Assembly (NCBI GenBank): GCA_963724195.1
Contig: CAVRTQ010000002.1
Location: 62,001 to 126,000, forward strand
Source: Solirubrobacter sp963724195
GTDB taxonomy: Bacteria > Actinomycetota > Thermoleophilia > Solirubrobacterales > Solirubrobacteraceae
Direction: 5' to 3'
DNA: 64,000 nt
In this document: piece after piece, positions 25,316 to 36,607 of the stretch
How the letters are laid out: each line of letters begins with the position of its first letter
Numbering within the stretch: position 1 is the first letter of the stretch
The notes under the pieces: generated by a model
What the model saw: only the letters and a program-made list of their open reading frames with translations
Database searches by the model: none
What the model was told of the DNA's origin: nothing
Made by a program: the position numbers and the translations under genes

Positions 25316-26833
25316 GTGGCGCTTGACGGTCATCCAGATGCGAATGCGTTGCTCCGGACAGGGCACGCGGTCGTGCGCGTGCTCGCGGCCGCGGAGGGCG
25401 AGGCAGACGCCTACCCGGCGCTGCTGGAGGCGATCGGCGGCTCGCTCGGCAGCCCCGGCGGCGCGATGTGGCTCAGGGTCGCGCGCGGGACGCTCCGACG
25501 CGCGTTCGCCTGGGGCGCGGCCCCGGACGGCCCCGCGGACGGGTTGAGCTTCGAGGTCCCGCGGATCGGCGTCATGAACTTCGCGGGCAACGTCGAGCCC
25601 GACGCGGCGCTCCTGGCGACGATGCAGAGCCTGGGGCTGCTGATCTCGCACTTCGCCGAGCGCTGCCGCGCACAACTGTCGTTGGCGGCGACCGCCGCCG
25701 ACGCCGAGGCCCGCGAGCGCGTGCTGCGCAATCTCGTGGACGAGCAGGCGGCGCTGCGGCGCGTGGCCACCGCGATCGCGACCGAGAGCGACCCGCGCGA
25801 CGCGTTCACCGTCGTGACGGAGGAGGTCGCGCGGCTGCTGGGCGCGCCCAGCGCGAACATGATCCGCTTCAACGACGACGAGAGCGCGACGATCCTTGCC
25901 AACTGGCAGGAGCGGGACGTGCCGGTGTTCCCGCTCGGCTCAAACGTGTCCCTGGCGGGCGACAGCGTGTCCGCACGCGTATTCCGCAGCGGCGCCCCGG
26001 CGCGGGTGGACAGCTACACGGACCTCGACGGGGAGCTGGCCGCCAGCCTGCGCGACCTCGGCCACCAGTCCGCTGTGGCCGGCCCGATCTTCCAGGACGG
26101 CCGGCTGTGGGGCGCGGTGATCGTCTCCGGGCCGGACGAGCCGTTCCCACCCGGAGCCGAGCAGCGGATCGCCGACTTCGCGGAGCTGGCCGGGCAGGCG
26201 CTGGCGAGTGCCCGCGCCCGTGAGGACCTGGCGGCGTCGCGCGCCCGCATCGTCCAGGCCGGCGACGCCGAGCGCCGGCGGCTCGAGCGCAACCTCCATG
26301 ACGGCGCGCAGCAGCGGCTGGTCTCGTTGGCGCTGATGCTGCGGCTGGCCGCTCGCCGGCACCCGGACGACGAAGAGCTGGTGCAGGCCGGCGAGGAGCT
26401 GAGCTTCGCCCTGCAGGAACTGCGGGAGCTCGCGCGCGGCATCCACCCCGCGGTGTTGACCGAGCGCGGCCTCGAGCCTGCCGTGCGGGCCGTCGCCGAC
26501 CGGGCGCCGGTGCCCGTCGAGCTGTCGGTGGCGCTGGACGAGCGACTGCCGGGGCCGGTCGAGGCCGCCGCGTACTACGTCGTCGCGGAGGCGCTGACGA
26601 ACGTGGCCAAGTACGCCCGCGCGACGGTGGTCAGCATCGGCGTGGAGCGCACGAACGGGCACGCGCGGATCGAGGTGCGCGACGACGGCGTCGGCGGTGC
26701 CGCGCCCGCGCGCGGCACCGGGCTGCGCGGGCTCGCGGACCGCGTCGAGGCGCTCGGCGGGCGGCTCACCGTCGACAGCCCGCTCGGCGCGGGCACGACC
26801 CTGCGGGCGGAGATCCCGGTTGCGGCCGGCTGA
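25316..26833 (+). CDS. GAF-domain sensor histidine kinase, NarL type (first of a tandem pair)
   Basis: Cytoplasmic kinase of about 505 residues. A GAF-like domain (LRRVATAIATESDPRDAFTV to FAELAGQALASARARED) is followed by HisKA_3 with phospho-His in LERNLHDGAQQRLVSLAL and a HATPase_c with EALTNVAKYA, DDGVGG and GLRGLADRVEALGG. Start uncertain: GTG at 25316, or the in-frame GTG at 25250. The kinase core is almost identical to that of the next gene. Partner regulators are probably the receivers at 28.6 and 29.1 kb. Confidence 0.88.
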   Translation: MALDGHPDANALLRTGHAVVRVLAAAEGEADAYPALLEAIGGSLGSPGGAMWLRVARGTLRRAFAWGAAPDGPADGLSFEVPRIGVMNFAGNVEPDAALLATMQSLGLLISHFAERCRAQLSLAATAADAEARERVLRNLVDEQAALRRVATAIATESDPRDAFTVVTEEVARLLGAPSANMIRFNDDESATILANWQERDVPVFPLGSNVSLAGDSVSARVFRSGAPARVDSYTDLDGELAASLRDLGHQSAVAGPIFQDGRLWGAVIVSGPDEPFPPGAEQRIADFAELAGQALASARAREDLAASRARIVQAGDAERRRLERNLHDGAQQRLVSLALMLRLAARRHPDDEELVQAGEELSFALQELRELARGIHPAVLTERGLEPAVRAVADRAPVPVELSVALDERLPGPVEAAAYYVVAEALTNVAKYARATVVSIGVERTNGHARIEVRDDGVGGAAPARGTGLRGLADRVEALGGRLTVDSPLGAGTTLRAEIPVAAG

Positions 26834-28599
26834 GCTGCTGCGCGCCGTCACGGCCGCGCTCACCTCCCCGGACGAGGAGACCGCGTTCGCGCGCCTGCCC
26901 GGCACGCTCAAGCGCAGCCTCAACGGACACCGGAAGGTGACCTGGGACGGCTCCGACCTGTCGATCCCGGTCGCCGGCGTCGGGGCGCTGCTCGTGCCCA
27001 CCTCGCCGCCCGACGACGATCTGATGGCGGCCGCGGAGAGCGTCGGCGTGCAGATCGCCCAGTTCGTCGAGCGCTGCCGGGCGGAGCGGGCGATGCTCGA
27101 CTTCGAGGCGCGGCGGGCGGCGATGCTCGACGTCGCGTTCGACTCGGTGTTCACGATGGACGACGCCGGGACCGTGCTCTCGGCCAACCGCGCGGCGGAG
27201 CGCACGTTCGGGTACGCGGCGGCGGAGATCGTCGGGCAGGAGCTCGCGGCGCTGATCATCCCCGACGTCGCTGCGCGACGCGCACCGGGACGGGCTCGCG
27301 CGGTACTTGAAGACCGGGCGCGGACCGATCGTCGGGCGGCGCGTGGAGCTCACGGCGATGCGCCGCGACGGCACCGAGTTCCCGGTGGAGCTCGTGGTGA
27401 CGCGCCCCGAGATAGGAAGCCCACCCGCCCAGCGCGTGTTCTACGGCTATCTGCGTGACCTGACGGCCCGCAACGTGGCCGAGGCCGCGCTGCACCGGTT
27501 GGCGGACGAGCAGGCCGCGCTGCGGCGCGTGGCCACGGCGGTGGCGGCGCAGAACGATCCCGCGCGGCTGTTCGACCTGCTCAGCGAGGAGGTCGGCAAG
27601 CTGCTCGAGGCCCAGACGGCGCACATGTTCCGCTTCGACTCCGACGGGCGCGGCGGGGAGATCGTGGGCGGCTGGGCGGTCCGGCCCGAGCACGTGCTGG
27701 ACCACGGATCGCGGATGCCGATGGACGGCGACACGGCCGTGACCCGCGTCTGGCGGACGGGGCAGGCGGCGCGCATGGACTCCTACGCGGGAGCCGAGGG
27801 CAAGCTGGCGGAGACCATGCGCGGGTACGGCGTGCAGGCCGTCGTGGCCGCGCCGGTGTTCCTCTCCGGGGCGCTGTGGGGCGCGGTGATCGTGTCCTCG
27901 ATGAGCGCCGGGCCGTTCCCGCAGGGCGCGGAGGGGCGGATCGCCTACTTCGCCGAGCTGGCCGCGCAGGCGCTGGCCAACGCGCAGGCGCGGGAAGACC
28001 TGGCGGCGTCGCGCTCGCGCATCGTGCAGGCCGGTGACGCCGAGCGCCGGCGGCTGGAGCGCAACCTGCACGACGGCGCGCAGCAGCGGCTCGTGTCCCT
28101 GGCGCTGATGCTGCGGCTGGCCGCGCGCCGGCATCCGGAGGACAAGGACCTCGAGTCGGCGGGCCAGGAGCTCGCCCACGCGCTGCAGGAGCTGCGCGAG
28201 CTGGCCCGCGGCATCCACCCCGCGGTGCTGACCGAGCGCGGCCTGGAGCCGGCCGTGCGCGCGGTCGCCGACCGGGCGCCGATCCCGGTGGAGCTGCACG
28301 TCGAGCTGGAGGCGCGGCTCGACGGCCCGGTCGAGGCCGCCGCGTACTACGTCGTCAGCGAGGCGCTGACGAACGTCGCCAAGTACGCGCAGGCGTCCTT
28401 CGTGCGCGTGTCGATCCAGCGCACCGAGGTCAACGGCGTGCAGATCGAGGTGGTCGACGACGGCGTCGGCGGCGCCGACCCGGCGGCCGGCTCCGGCCTG
28501 CGCGGGCTCGCCGACCGCGTCGAGGCCCTCGGCGGACGCATCGACGTCGACAGCCCGCCCGGGATCGGCACCACGCTCCGGGCGGACATCCCCGTATGA
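26820..28599 (+). CDS. PAS-GAF sensor histidine kinase, NarL type (second of tandem pair, frameshifted)
   Basis: The N-terminal part has a PAS domain (DSVFTMDDAGTVLSANRAAE). One extra base near 27272 shifts the frame in the middle of it; removing it gives IIPDVLRDAHRDGLARYLKT and then RRDGTEFPVELVVTR. A GAF domain and HisKA_3/HATPase_c core follow (LERNLHDGAQQRLVSLAL, EALTNVAKYAQ). No ATG is near the 5' end; a TTG at 26820 overlapping the previous gene by 14 bp is the best start. Clearly a tandem duplicate of the preceding kinase with an added PAS. Confidence 0.83.
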
Positions 28600-28620
28600 G
28601 ATCTCCGGTGAACCCCCCAC

Positions 28621-28643
28621 CTAAAGGTGCCTGGCACCTTTAG
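28621..28643. repeat. Dispersed short palindromic repeat, copy 2 (perfect)
   Basis: Perfect 11-bp arms CTAAAGGTGCC / GGCACCTTTAG around a single T, 21 bp after the kinase stop and 10 bp before the next receiver gene. Could terminate the kinase message or shape the receiver leader. Best-preserved of the four copies. Confidence 0.7.
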
Positions 28644-28652
28644 CTTTCAGGC

Positions 28653-28997
28653 ATGGCCCGCACCGTCCTTGTCGTCGATGACTCCGCCGCCTTCCGGGCC
28701 ACGGCGCGGGTGCTGCTGAGCGCGCGCGGTTATGACGTGGTGGGCGTGGCGGATTCCGTGGCCGGTGGGCTGGCGGCGGCGCGGGAGCTCAAGCCCGACG
28801 CCGTGCTGCTGGACGTGAACCTGCCCGACGGGGACGGGTTGTCCGCGGCGGGAGCGTTCGACGCCCACGTCGTGCTCGTGTCCACGCTGGACGAGGACGA
28901 GTTGGGCGACGCGCTGGCCGGTTCGGGCGCGCGCGGGTTCGTGGGCAAGGCACAATTGGCGTCGCCACTGCTGGTCGAGCTACTGGGGCCGCCATGA
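28653..28997 (+). CDS. Receiver-domain protein
   Basis: A 114-residue single receiver domain: acidic pair in LVVDDSAAFR, phospho-acceptor Asp in VLLDVNLPDGDG, Ser in LVSTLDEDEL, Lys in GFVGKAQL. No output domain. It follows the tandem kinases on the same strand and is therefore their likely partner, with signal output by an unknown route. Confidence 0.88.
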   Translation: MARTVLVVDDSAAFRATARVLLSARGYDVVGVADSVAGGLAAARELKPDAVLLDVNLPDGDGLSAAGAFDAHVVLVSTLDEDELGDALAGSGARGFVGKAQLASPLLVELLGPP

Positions 28998-29067
28998 ACA
29001 TCCGCGAAGCGATGTTTAAAGTGACCCCCGATGGCGCCGCGTCAGCGGCTGCCCGGTTGGTTCACCC

Positions 29068-29715
29068 ATGAGAGTCGTCATCGGAGAAGACCAGGCGCTG
29101 CTGCGCCAGGGCATCGTGAGCCTGCTCGGCGCCGCGGGGTTCGACGTCGTGGCCGAGGCCGGGGACGCACCGGACCTGCTGCGCAAGGTGGCCGCGCACA
29201 AGCCCGACGTCGCGATCGTCGACGTGCAGATGCCGCCCGACAACACCGACGACGGCCTGCGCGCGGCGATGGAGATCCGCGCCTCGCAGCCGTCGGTGGG
29301 CGTGCTCGTGCTCTCGCAGTTCGCCGAGGAGCGCTACGCCGTGGACCTGATCGGCGACAACGCCGCGGGTGTCGGCTACCTGCTCAAGGACCGCGTGACC
29401 GACTTCAAGGGCTTCGCCGAGGCGGTACGGCGTGTGGGCGTGGGCGGGTCCGTGCTCGACCCGACGGTCGTCGCGCACATGTTCGGCCGGCGCCGCCGCG
29501 ACGACCCGCTCGAGAAGCTGACGCCGCGCGAGCGCGAGGTGCTCGAGTACATGGCCGAGGGCCGCTCGAACAAGGGCATCGCCGAGAAGCTCGTCGTCAC
29601 GCCCCACGCCGTCGAGAAGCACGTCACCTCGCTCTTCAGCAAGCTCGAGATCGCCGCCGGGCCCGAGGATCACCGCCGGGTGCTGGCCGTGCTCGAGTTC
29701 CTCCGGCGTACCTGA
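29068..29715 (+). CDS. NarL/LuxR-family response regulator
   Basis: A 215-residue transcription factor. Receiver domain (GEDQALLRQG, phospho-Asp in AIVDVQMPPDN, Lys in YLLKDRV) and LuxR-type HTH (LTPREREVLEYMAEGRSNKG, then VEKHVTSLFSKL). Probably the output regulator for the NarL-type kinases either side of it. Target genes unknown. Confidence 0.95.
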   Translation: MRVVIGEDQALLRQGIVSLLGAAGFDVVAEAGDAPDLLRKVAAHKPDVAIVDVQMPPDNTDDGLRAAMEIRASQPSVGVLVLSQFAEERYAVDLIGDNAAGVGYLLKDRVTDFKGFAEAVRRVGVGGSVLDPTVVAHMFGRRRRDDPLEKLTPREREVLEYMAEGRSNKGIAEKLVVTPHAVEKHVTSLFSKLEIAAGPEDHRRVLAVLEFLRRT

Positions 29716-29735
29716 AGGGGCCAGGCCCCTTTAGG
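29711..29735. repeat. Dispersed short palindromic repeat, copy 3
   Basis: Arms CCTGAAGGGGCC / GGCCCCTTTAGG around a central A (one mismatch in 12). It spans the end of the LuxR-type regulator gene and the end of the convergent kinase, a place where it could stop transcription from both sides. Confidence 0.65.
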
Positions 29736-31433
29736 TCGGGATGCGGGCGCGCATGAGGGTGCCGGCGCCCTGCGGGCTGGTGACCTCGAGGGTGCCGTCG
29801 AGCGCGCCGACGCGGTCGCCGAGGCCACTCAGGCCTGTGCCCTCGCCGGCCTGCGCGCCGCCGACGCCGTCGTCGCGGATGTCGATCACCGCGTGGCCGT
29901 TCTCGCGCCGGACCTCGACGCGGGCGTGCGTCGCGTGCGCGTACTTGGCCACGTTCGTCAGCGCCTCGGCGACGACGAAGTAGGCCGCCGTCTCCACCGG
30001 GCTGGGCAGGCGCTCGGGGAGTGCGCTGTCGAGTTCGACGGGCACCGCGGAGCGGCTGGCCAGCGATTCGAGCGCCGCGTCCAGCCCGCGCTGGGAGAGC
30101 ACCGCGGGATGGATGCCCGCGGCCAGATCGCGCAGCTCCTTCACCGCCTCCTGCGCGTTGGCGAACGCGCTGTCGACGAGCTGCTTGGCGCCTTCCGGGT
30201 TCGAGTCGAACGTCTCGCGGGCGAGCTGGAGCTCGATCATCAGCGCGACGAGCCGCTGCTGGGCGCCGTCGTGCAGGTCCCGGGTGAGCCGGCGGCGCTC
30301 GGCGTCACCGGCTTCGACGAGCCGGGCGCGGGAGGCGCGCAGCGCTTCCAGGCGGGCGCGGAGCTCCACCTCGAGCCGCTGGTTCTCGAGCGCGAGCGCC
30401 GCGGCGGCGGCGGCCTCGCGGACGAGCTCGGGCTCCTCGTCGAGCGCCGCGTCGTGCACGAGCGCGCCGACGCGGCGCCCCTCGTGGTCGATCTCGGTCG
30501 AACGTCTCCGGCGTCCGCGGGCGGCCTTCGCGGTCCACGTAGCGGCCGTCGACCCAGTACAGGACGTCGAGCGTCGGGTCGCCCAGCTCGGTCGCGAGCG
30601 CGTCGCGCACGCCGCGCGGGTCGAGCGCGAGCCGCTCGATCACGCGCCCGACCGCGGCCGTGCGGAAGAAGCGCGTGCGGACCAGCCCGAGCAGGAACGC
30701 GGCGGGCAGCAGCGCGAAGGTCGAGAAGAAGACGATCTGCAGCGCGGTCGTCGGCCCGAAGCCGAAGGCGTCCGACAGCACGGTGACGAAGCCGAGCGTG
30801 AGGATCACGGCACCGAGCAGCAGGACCGGCTCGAAGCCGCGGCGCTGGAGCGGGCTCGCGGCCTGGCGGCGGCGCAGCAACGTGACGACGGTGGTGACGA
30901 GCGCGAACAGGAACAGGAGCCCCTGCGGGAGGCCGATGATCGTCGCGATTGTCGTCGTTCTCCTCGATCAGCATCGGGTTGCCGTTCGGGCACTCCGGGC
31001 ACTCGTTGACGAGCAGCGCGGGCAGCTGCAGACACGCCCGCGACGTACGCGGCGACCATCGCGGACCGCGCCCAGCGGCCCTCCACGCGGCCGGTCGGGA
31101 ACGCGAGCAGCAGGTGGATCAGCGCCGCGATGCAGATCGTGTCGAAGCATGGCCCCGATCGAGAACAGCACCGGCTGGTCGAAGAACTGCAGCGCCGGTG
31201 AGCGCGATGAACGCCCCGACCAGCACCATCAGCGCGCCCGTGTGGTTCTCCGGGCGACGGCTGTGCGCGAACGCGCCGACGCCGGCGAAGCCCCACGCGA
31301 TCACGACGCCGATATAGAGGATCGAGCGCCCGCCGGGCGGCAGACGATCGACGTCGACGCTCTGCGCCTGGGCCAGCAGGGCGACGCCGATCACGGCGAC
31401 GATCAGGCAGGCGGTGGTGATGGCCCAACGCAT
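29731..31433 (-). CDS. Membrane sensor histidine kinase, NarL type (five frame breaks)
   Basis: N-terminal membrane sensor of about seven helices (ACLIVAVIGVALLAQAQSV, SILYIGVVIAWGFAGVGAF, ICIAALIHLLLAFPTGR, LLLGAVILTLGFVTVLSDAF), a GAF-like region (LDVLYWVDGRYVDREG), HisKA_3 with LTRDLHDGAQQRLVALMI, and HATPase_c (EALTNVAKYAHA, DDGVGG). Five single extra bases, near 31191, 31147, 31033, 30953 and 30503, break it; removing each restores continuous family sequence. The kinase core (29731-30459) is intact. Convergent with the LuxR-type regulator, a likely partner. Confidence 0.82.
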
Positions 31434-31513
31434 CGTGCTCGCGAGCCTATGCGCATAGCCGGTGCTCGTGGGTACGGCAGACCCGAGGAGTCTGCGGTGA
31501 CGCGCCTCACAGC

Positions 31514-31545
31514 GTGTTCAGCCGCTCGGGTGAGCGGCTGAACAC
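31514..31545 (-). terminator. Long perfect hairpin after the lipoprotein gene
   Basis: Perfect 14-bp arms GTGTTCAGCCGCTC / GAGCGGCTGAACAC with a GGGT loop, 11 bp beyond the stop of the minus-strand lipoprotein gene and about 80 bp upstream of the kinase start. No T-run. The rest of 31434-31555 shows no gene. Confidence 0.65.
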
Positions 31546-31555
31546 GGGCAAGCGC

Positions 31556-32011
31556 CTACGCGTCGACGACCGCGCCCTCAGGGTTCTGAGGGTTCCACTC
31601 GTACCAGGCCTTCCAGCCCTTGCTGGTCAGCGTGAGGTAGACGACGTGATCCGCCGCGTCGGCGGGCGCGTTGGGCAGGCGCACGAACGCCACCCATGAC
31701 GCCTCGATCACCTTGCGTCCGCACGCCTTGAAGGCGCCGCCGCTCACGTACCGTTTGGTCCGGATCGTGCTGGGCAACCCGCCGCCGAGGCCGAACATGC
31801 CCTGCACGGACGCGCCCTTGCGGTTCAGCGTGGGATACAGCCGCGGCAACGCCGCGTACAGCGCCTTGCTGGCCTGAGCCGCGGCGCGCGGGCCCGGGGC
31901 GATCGACTTCGGACACTGTTGCTGAGCGCTCACCGTCGCGCTCACGTTCTGCAGCTCACTTCCGCCGCACCCGGCAATCCCGAGTGCGGCCAACACGAAC
32001 CACCGCTTCAT
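31556..32011 (-). CDS. Putative lipoprotein of unknown function
   Basis: A 151-residue protein with a lipoprotein signal ending in the lipobox LGIAGC. The mature part has two further cysteines (QQQCPKS and FKACGRK) that could form a disulfide. It ends in a compact mixed alpha/beta region (ASWVAFVRLPNAPADA, VVYLTLTSKGWKAWYEW). No family recognised. It stands 10 bp downstream of the acyl-CoA dehydrogenase stop but is probably functionally separate; a strong hairpin follows it. Confidence 0.7.
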   Translation of the reverse strand: MKRWFVLAALGIAGCGGSELQNVSATVSAQQQCPKSIAPGPRAAAQASKALYAALPRLYPTLNRKGASVQGMFGLGGGLPSTIRTKRYVSGGAFKACGRKVIEASWVAFVRLPNAPADAADHVVYLTLTSKGWKAWYEWNPQNPEGAVVDA

Positions 32012-32020
32012 GGAGGCCTA

Positions 32021-33138
<1,118 letters not shown>

Positions 33139-33142
<4 letters not shown>

Positions 33143-33944
33143 CGCGCCGCCGCGCCGACGGCCGCCGCGCCGCCGCCACCGCGGCGGTCGCCGCCGCGGC
33201 GATGCGTAACTTCCGGCCGAGTCGCTCGAACCGCATGATCTCCCACCCCTCCTCGCGCGCCACGCGCGCAAGCTCCTTGTCCGGATTGACGGCGACAGGA
33301 TGGCCGACGAGCCGCAGCATCGGCAGGTCGGACTCGCTGTCGCTGTACGCGTAGCTCGCGGCGAGGTCGATGTCCTCGCGCTCGGCCAACTCGCGCAGCG
33401 CCTGCGCCTTGCCCTCGCGATAGTTGAACGGGCCGCCTTCTCGCCCGGTGTAGACGCCGTCGATCACCTCGGCGACGGAGCCGACGGCGCCGTCGAAGGT
33501 GAGCACCATGGCGAGCAGCTCCGCCAGCTCCTGCGCGGCCGCCGTGCAGATGAAGATCGGGCGGCCTTCGTCCTGGTGCTCGTAGGCGAGGTCCAGCATG
33601 CGCGGGTACAGGCGCGGGAGCACGCCGGCGAGCACCGGGCCGGAGAGCCGCTGCAGGTCGCGGACCTTCGCGCCGTCGAGCATCTTCCCGACGCGCTCCT
33701 TGACGAGGTCGGCGCTCGCGTCGGTGGAGCCCTGCAGGCGGAACTTGACGTTGTCGTAGGCGTCGCGGGCCAGTTCCTTGCGCGACACCATCCCGGCCTT
33801 GTACGCCGCGCGGCCGAACTGGAAGCTCGAGCTGCCCGCGATCAGCGTGCGGTCCAGGTCGAAGAACGCGGCGCCTTTTTCGCCTTCGCGCTTGATCGCT
33901 CCCCCGCCGGGCGGCGGGGGCAAGATGTGCGGCCTTTCCGTCAA
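33139..33944 (-). CDS. HAD-IB family phosphatase (frameshifted end)
   Basis: SerB-like HAD hydrolase. Motif I is FFDLDRTLIAGS, motif II lies around IFICTAAAQELAE, and motif III/IV is YAYSDSESDLPMLRLVG. The last 20 or so residues are an Arg/Ala-rich tail; one frame change near 33170 gives a TGA overlapping the acyl-CoA dehydrogenase ATG, as is common in this genome, instead of running into that gene. Start is TTG at 33944, uncertain; a proline/glycine stretch encoded by a GC hairpin precedes the domain. Substrate unknown. Confidence 0.8.
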
Positions 33945-33977
33945 AGGGACCGTTTCGCTCGCGCGAGGGAGTCTTTT

Positions 33978-35153
33978 TTATACCTGGACGATGATCGCGT
34001 CACCCTGGCCGCCGCCGGAGCAGATCGCCGCGCAGCCGTAGCCGCCGCCGCGCCGGCGCAGCTCCAGCACGAGCGCGCCGATGATGCGGGCGCCACTGGC
34101 CCCGATCGGATGGCCGAGCGCGACCGCGCCGCCGTTGACGTTCACGCGCTCCTCGTCGACGCCGAGCATCCGGACGCTGTTGAGCGCGACGGACGAGAAC
34201 GCCTCGTTGATCTCCCACAGGTCGATGTCACTCGGCTGCAGGCCGGCCTTGTCGAGCGCCTTGATCGCCGCGTTGGCGGGGGTGCGGGCCAGGTAGGCGA
34301 ACTCGTCGGCCACCGCGGCCTGGGCGATGATCGTCGCGAGGATGTCCTTGCCGTTGCGCTCGGCCCAGTCCTCTGAGGCGAGCACGAGGGCGCCGGCGCC
34401 GTCGTTGACGCCGGGCGAGTTGCCGGCCGTGTGGGAACCGTCCTTGCCGGTCAGGCCGGGGAGCTTGGCCAGCGCTTCGAGGCTGGACCCGCGGCGCGGG
34501 GCTTCGTCGACTTCGACCACCGTGTCGCCTTTACGGCTGGTGATCGTCACCGGGATGATCTCGTCGGCGAGGCGGCCGTCGTCGGTGGCCGCGAGCGCGC
34601 GCTCGTGGCTGCGCAGCGCCCACTTGTCGAGGTCCGCGCGGGTCATCTCGAGCTCGTCGCCGACCGTCGTCGCCTCTTCGAACATCTGCTTGCCGCTGAA
34701 CGGGTTGCGCAGGCCGTCCTGGATCATCGCGTCCAGGGCCTTGGTGTCGCCCATGCGGAAGCCGCTGCGGGCGCCGGGCAGCAGGTAGGGCGCCTGGCTC
34801 ATCGACTCCATGCCGCCGCCGACCGCGACCTCGAGGTCACCGGCGCGCACGGCCTGGTCGATCATGCCCACGGCGCGCACGCTGCTGGCGCACACCTTGT
34901 TGATCGTCTCGGAGGTGACCTCGATCGGGATCCCGGCCTCGATCTGCGCCTGGCGAGAAGGGATCTGGCCCTGTCCGGCCTGCAGCACGGTGCCCATCAC
35001 GACGTGCTGGATCTGCTCGGGCGACACGTCCGCGCGGTCCAGCGCCTCGCGGATGGCAATGCCGCCCAGATGCGTGGCGGGGAGGGTGGACAGACCTCCC
35101 CCGAGCTTGCCGATCGGCGTGCGAGCGCTGCTCAGGATCACGGTTCGAGGCAT
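33978..35153 (-). CDS. Acetyl-CoA acetyltransferase (thiolase)
   Basis: Condenses two acetyl-CoA or cleaves 3-ketoacyl-CoA; 391 residues. The nucleophilic Cys is in INKVCASSVRAVG; the acid-base residues are in WEINEAFSS, GHPIGASG and AAICSGGGQGDA. The length and the sequence GGGMESMSQAPYLL fit the biosynthetic/degradative thiolase II group. First gene of a probable operon with the HAD phosphatase and acyl-CoA dehydrogenase; divergent from pepA, with only 17 bp between the two starts. Confidence 0.95.
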   Translation of the reverse strand: MPRTVILSSARTPIGKLGGGLSTLPATHLGGIAIREALDRADVSPEQIQHVVMGTVLQAGQGQIPSRQAQIEAGIPIEVTSETINKVCASSVRAVGMIDQAVRAGDLEVAVGGGMESMSQAPYLLPGARSGFRMGDTKALDAMIQDGLRNPFSGKQMFEEATTVGDELEMTRADLDKWALRSHERALAATDDGRLADEIIPVTITSRKGDTVVEVDEAPRRGSSLEALAKLPGLTGKDGSHTAGNSPGVNDGAGALVLASEDWAERNGKDILATIIAQAAVADEFAYLARTPANAAIKALDKAGLQPSDIDLWEINEAFSSVALNSVRMLGVDEERVNVNGGAVALGHPIGASGARIIGALVLELRRRGGGYGCAAICSGGGQGDAIIVQV

Positions 35154-35170
35154 GCTGCGAGTCTATTGCG

Positions 35171-36575
35171 ATGCGAGTGACAGCCACGACCGATGCTCCC
35201 CCCGCCACCGCCGCTGACACGATCGTCGTCGGCGTCTTCGAGGACGAGGGGATCGCGCACGATCACGGCGGGCGGGCTGCAGGCGCTCGTGGATTCAGGC
35301 GAGGCGAAACGGGGGCTGCGCAAGCTCGCGGTGACGCACGCCGAGGGGCGGCGCTACATCGTCGCCGGGCTCGGCGGGCGCAGTGACTTCGGGCCCGAGG
35401 AGGCCCGCGTGGTGGCGGCGGCCGTGCTCGGCCGGGCGAAGGAGATCGGCGCCAAGACGCTGTGCTGGGAGGTCCCGCACCACGTCTCCGACGCGCACGT
35501 CGGCGGGCTCGTGGAGGGCACGCTGCTCGCGGCGTACACCTACCGGGAGTTCAAGGAGGCGGAGCCCGACGGGATCGAGGCGCTGATCCTCTCCGCGCAC
35601 CACGAGCTGAGCCCGGCGGCCGCGGTGGCGGGCGCCGAGGCCACGAACCGCGCGCGGGACCTGCAGAACCGGCCGGCGAACGTGCTCACGCCGTCCGCCC
35701 TGGCGGAGCGCGCGGCGGAGCTCTCGGGCGTGAGCGTGGAAGTGCTCGACCGGGCCGGCCTGGAGGCCGCGGGGATGGGCGCGTTCGCGGCCGTCGCGCG
35801 CGGCACCGAGGAGGAGCCGCGGCTGATCACGATCTCCTACGCGCCGTCCGACGCGGTGGGTCCCCATCTCGGGTTCGTCGGCAAGGCCGTGACGTTCGAC
35901 TCCGGCGGCATCTCGATCAAGCCCGCGGCGAAGATGCACGAGATGAAGTTCGACATGTCCGGCGGTGCCGCGGTGCTGGAGGCCGTCGGCGCGATCGCCG
36001 CGCTCGGCCTGCCCGTGCGCGTGACCGGCGTGGTCGGCGCGACCGAGAACCTGCCCGACGGGCGGGCGATGAAGCCGGGCGACATCGTGCGCGCGAAGTC
36101 GGGCGTGTCGATCGAGATCAACAACACGGACGCCGAGGGGCGGCTCGTGCTGGCGGACTGCCTCACGCACGCGATCGATCAGGGCGCGGAGCGGCTCGTC
36201 GATCTGGCGACGCTGACGGGCGCGATGGTCGTGGCGCTGGGCCGCACCTACGCGGGGCTGCTGGCGTCCGACGACGAGTGGGCCGGCGCGGTCCAGGCCG
36301 CCGGCGAGCGCGCGGGCGAGATCTCCTGGCGCCTGCCGCTGCACGCCGAGTACGACGAGATGATCAAGGGCCGCTACGCCGACATCGTCAACTCCACCGC
36401 CGACCGCGGCGCGGGCGGCATCACGGCCGCCCAGTTCCTCAAGCGCTTCACCGGCGACGTGCCCTGGGCGCACCTGGACATCGCCGGCACCGCCTACGAC
36501 AACAAGAAGCCCTACACGCCGGACGGCGGCGCCGGGTTCGGCGTCCGCACGTTGATCGAGCTGGCCCGGGGGTAG
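35171..36575 (+). CDS. pepA: Leucyl aminopeptidase (M17), N-terminal frame break
   Basis: Dizinc cytosolic aminopeptidase. The catalytic domain is complete: GKAVTFDSGGISIKPA (Lys and Asp ligands), KFDMSGGAAVLEA, and the family signature NTDAEGRLVLAD, then DLATLTGAMVVALG. The N-terminal domain starts MRVTATTDAPPATAADTIVV at 35171. One extra base near 35267 shifts the frame there; removing it joins HDHGGGLQALVDSGE. About 467 residues when joined. Confidence 0.93.
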
Positions 36576-36577
36576 AT

Positions 36578-36596
36578 GCGGGGCCAGGCCCTTTAT
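36578..36596. repeat. Dispersed short palindromic repeat, copy 4
   Basis: GCGGGGCC-A-GGCCCTTTAT, an imperfect copy of the repeat at 28621 and 29711, right after the pepA stop and 12 bp before the next gene on the same strand. Confidence 0.5.
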
Positions 36597-36607
36597 GTTG
36601 GTTTGAC

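Noticed and set aside
33904..33925. GC hairpin CCCCCGCC / GGCGGGGG as a terminator of the thiolase gene
   Set aside because: It lies inside the probable coding start of the HAD gene (the proline/glycine stretch), about 55 bp beyond the thiolase stop, and has no T-run. A coding effect is more likely.
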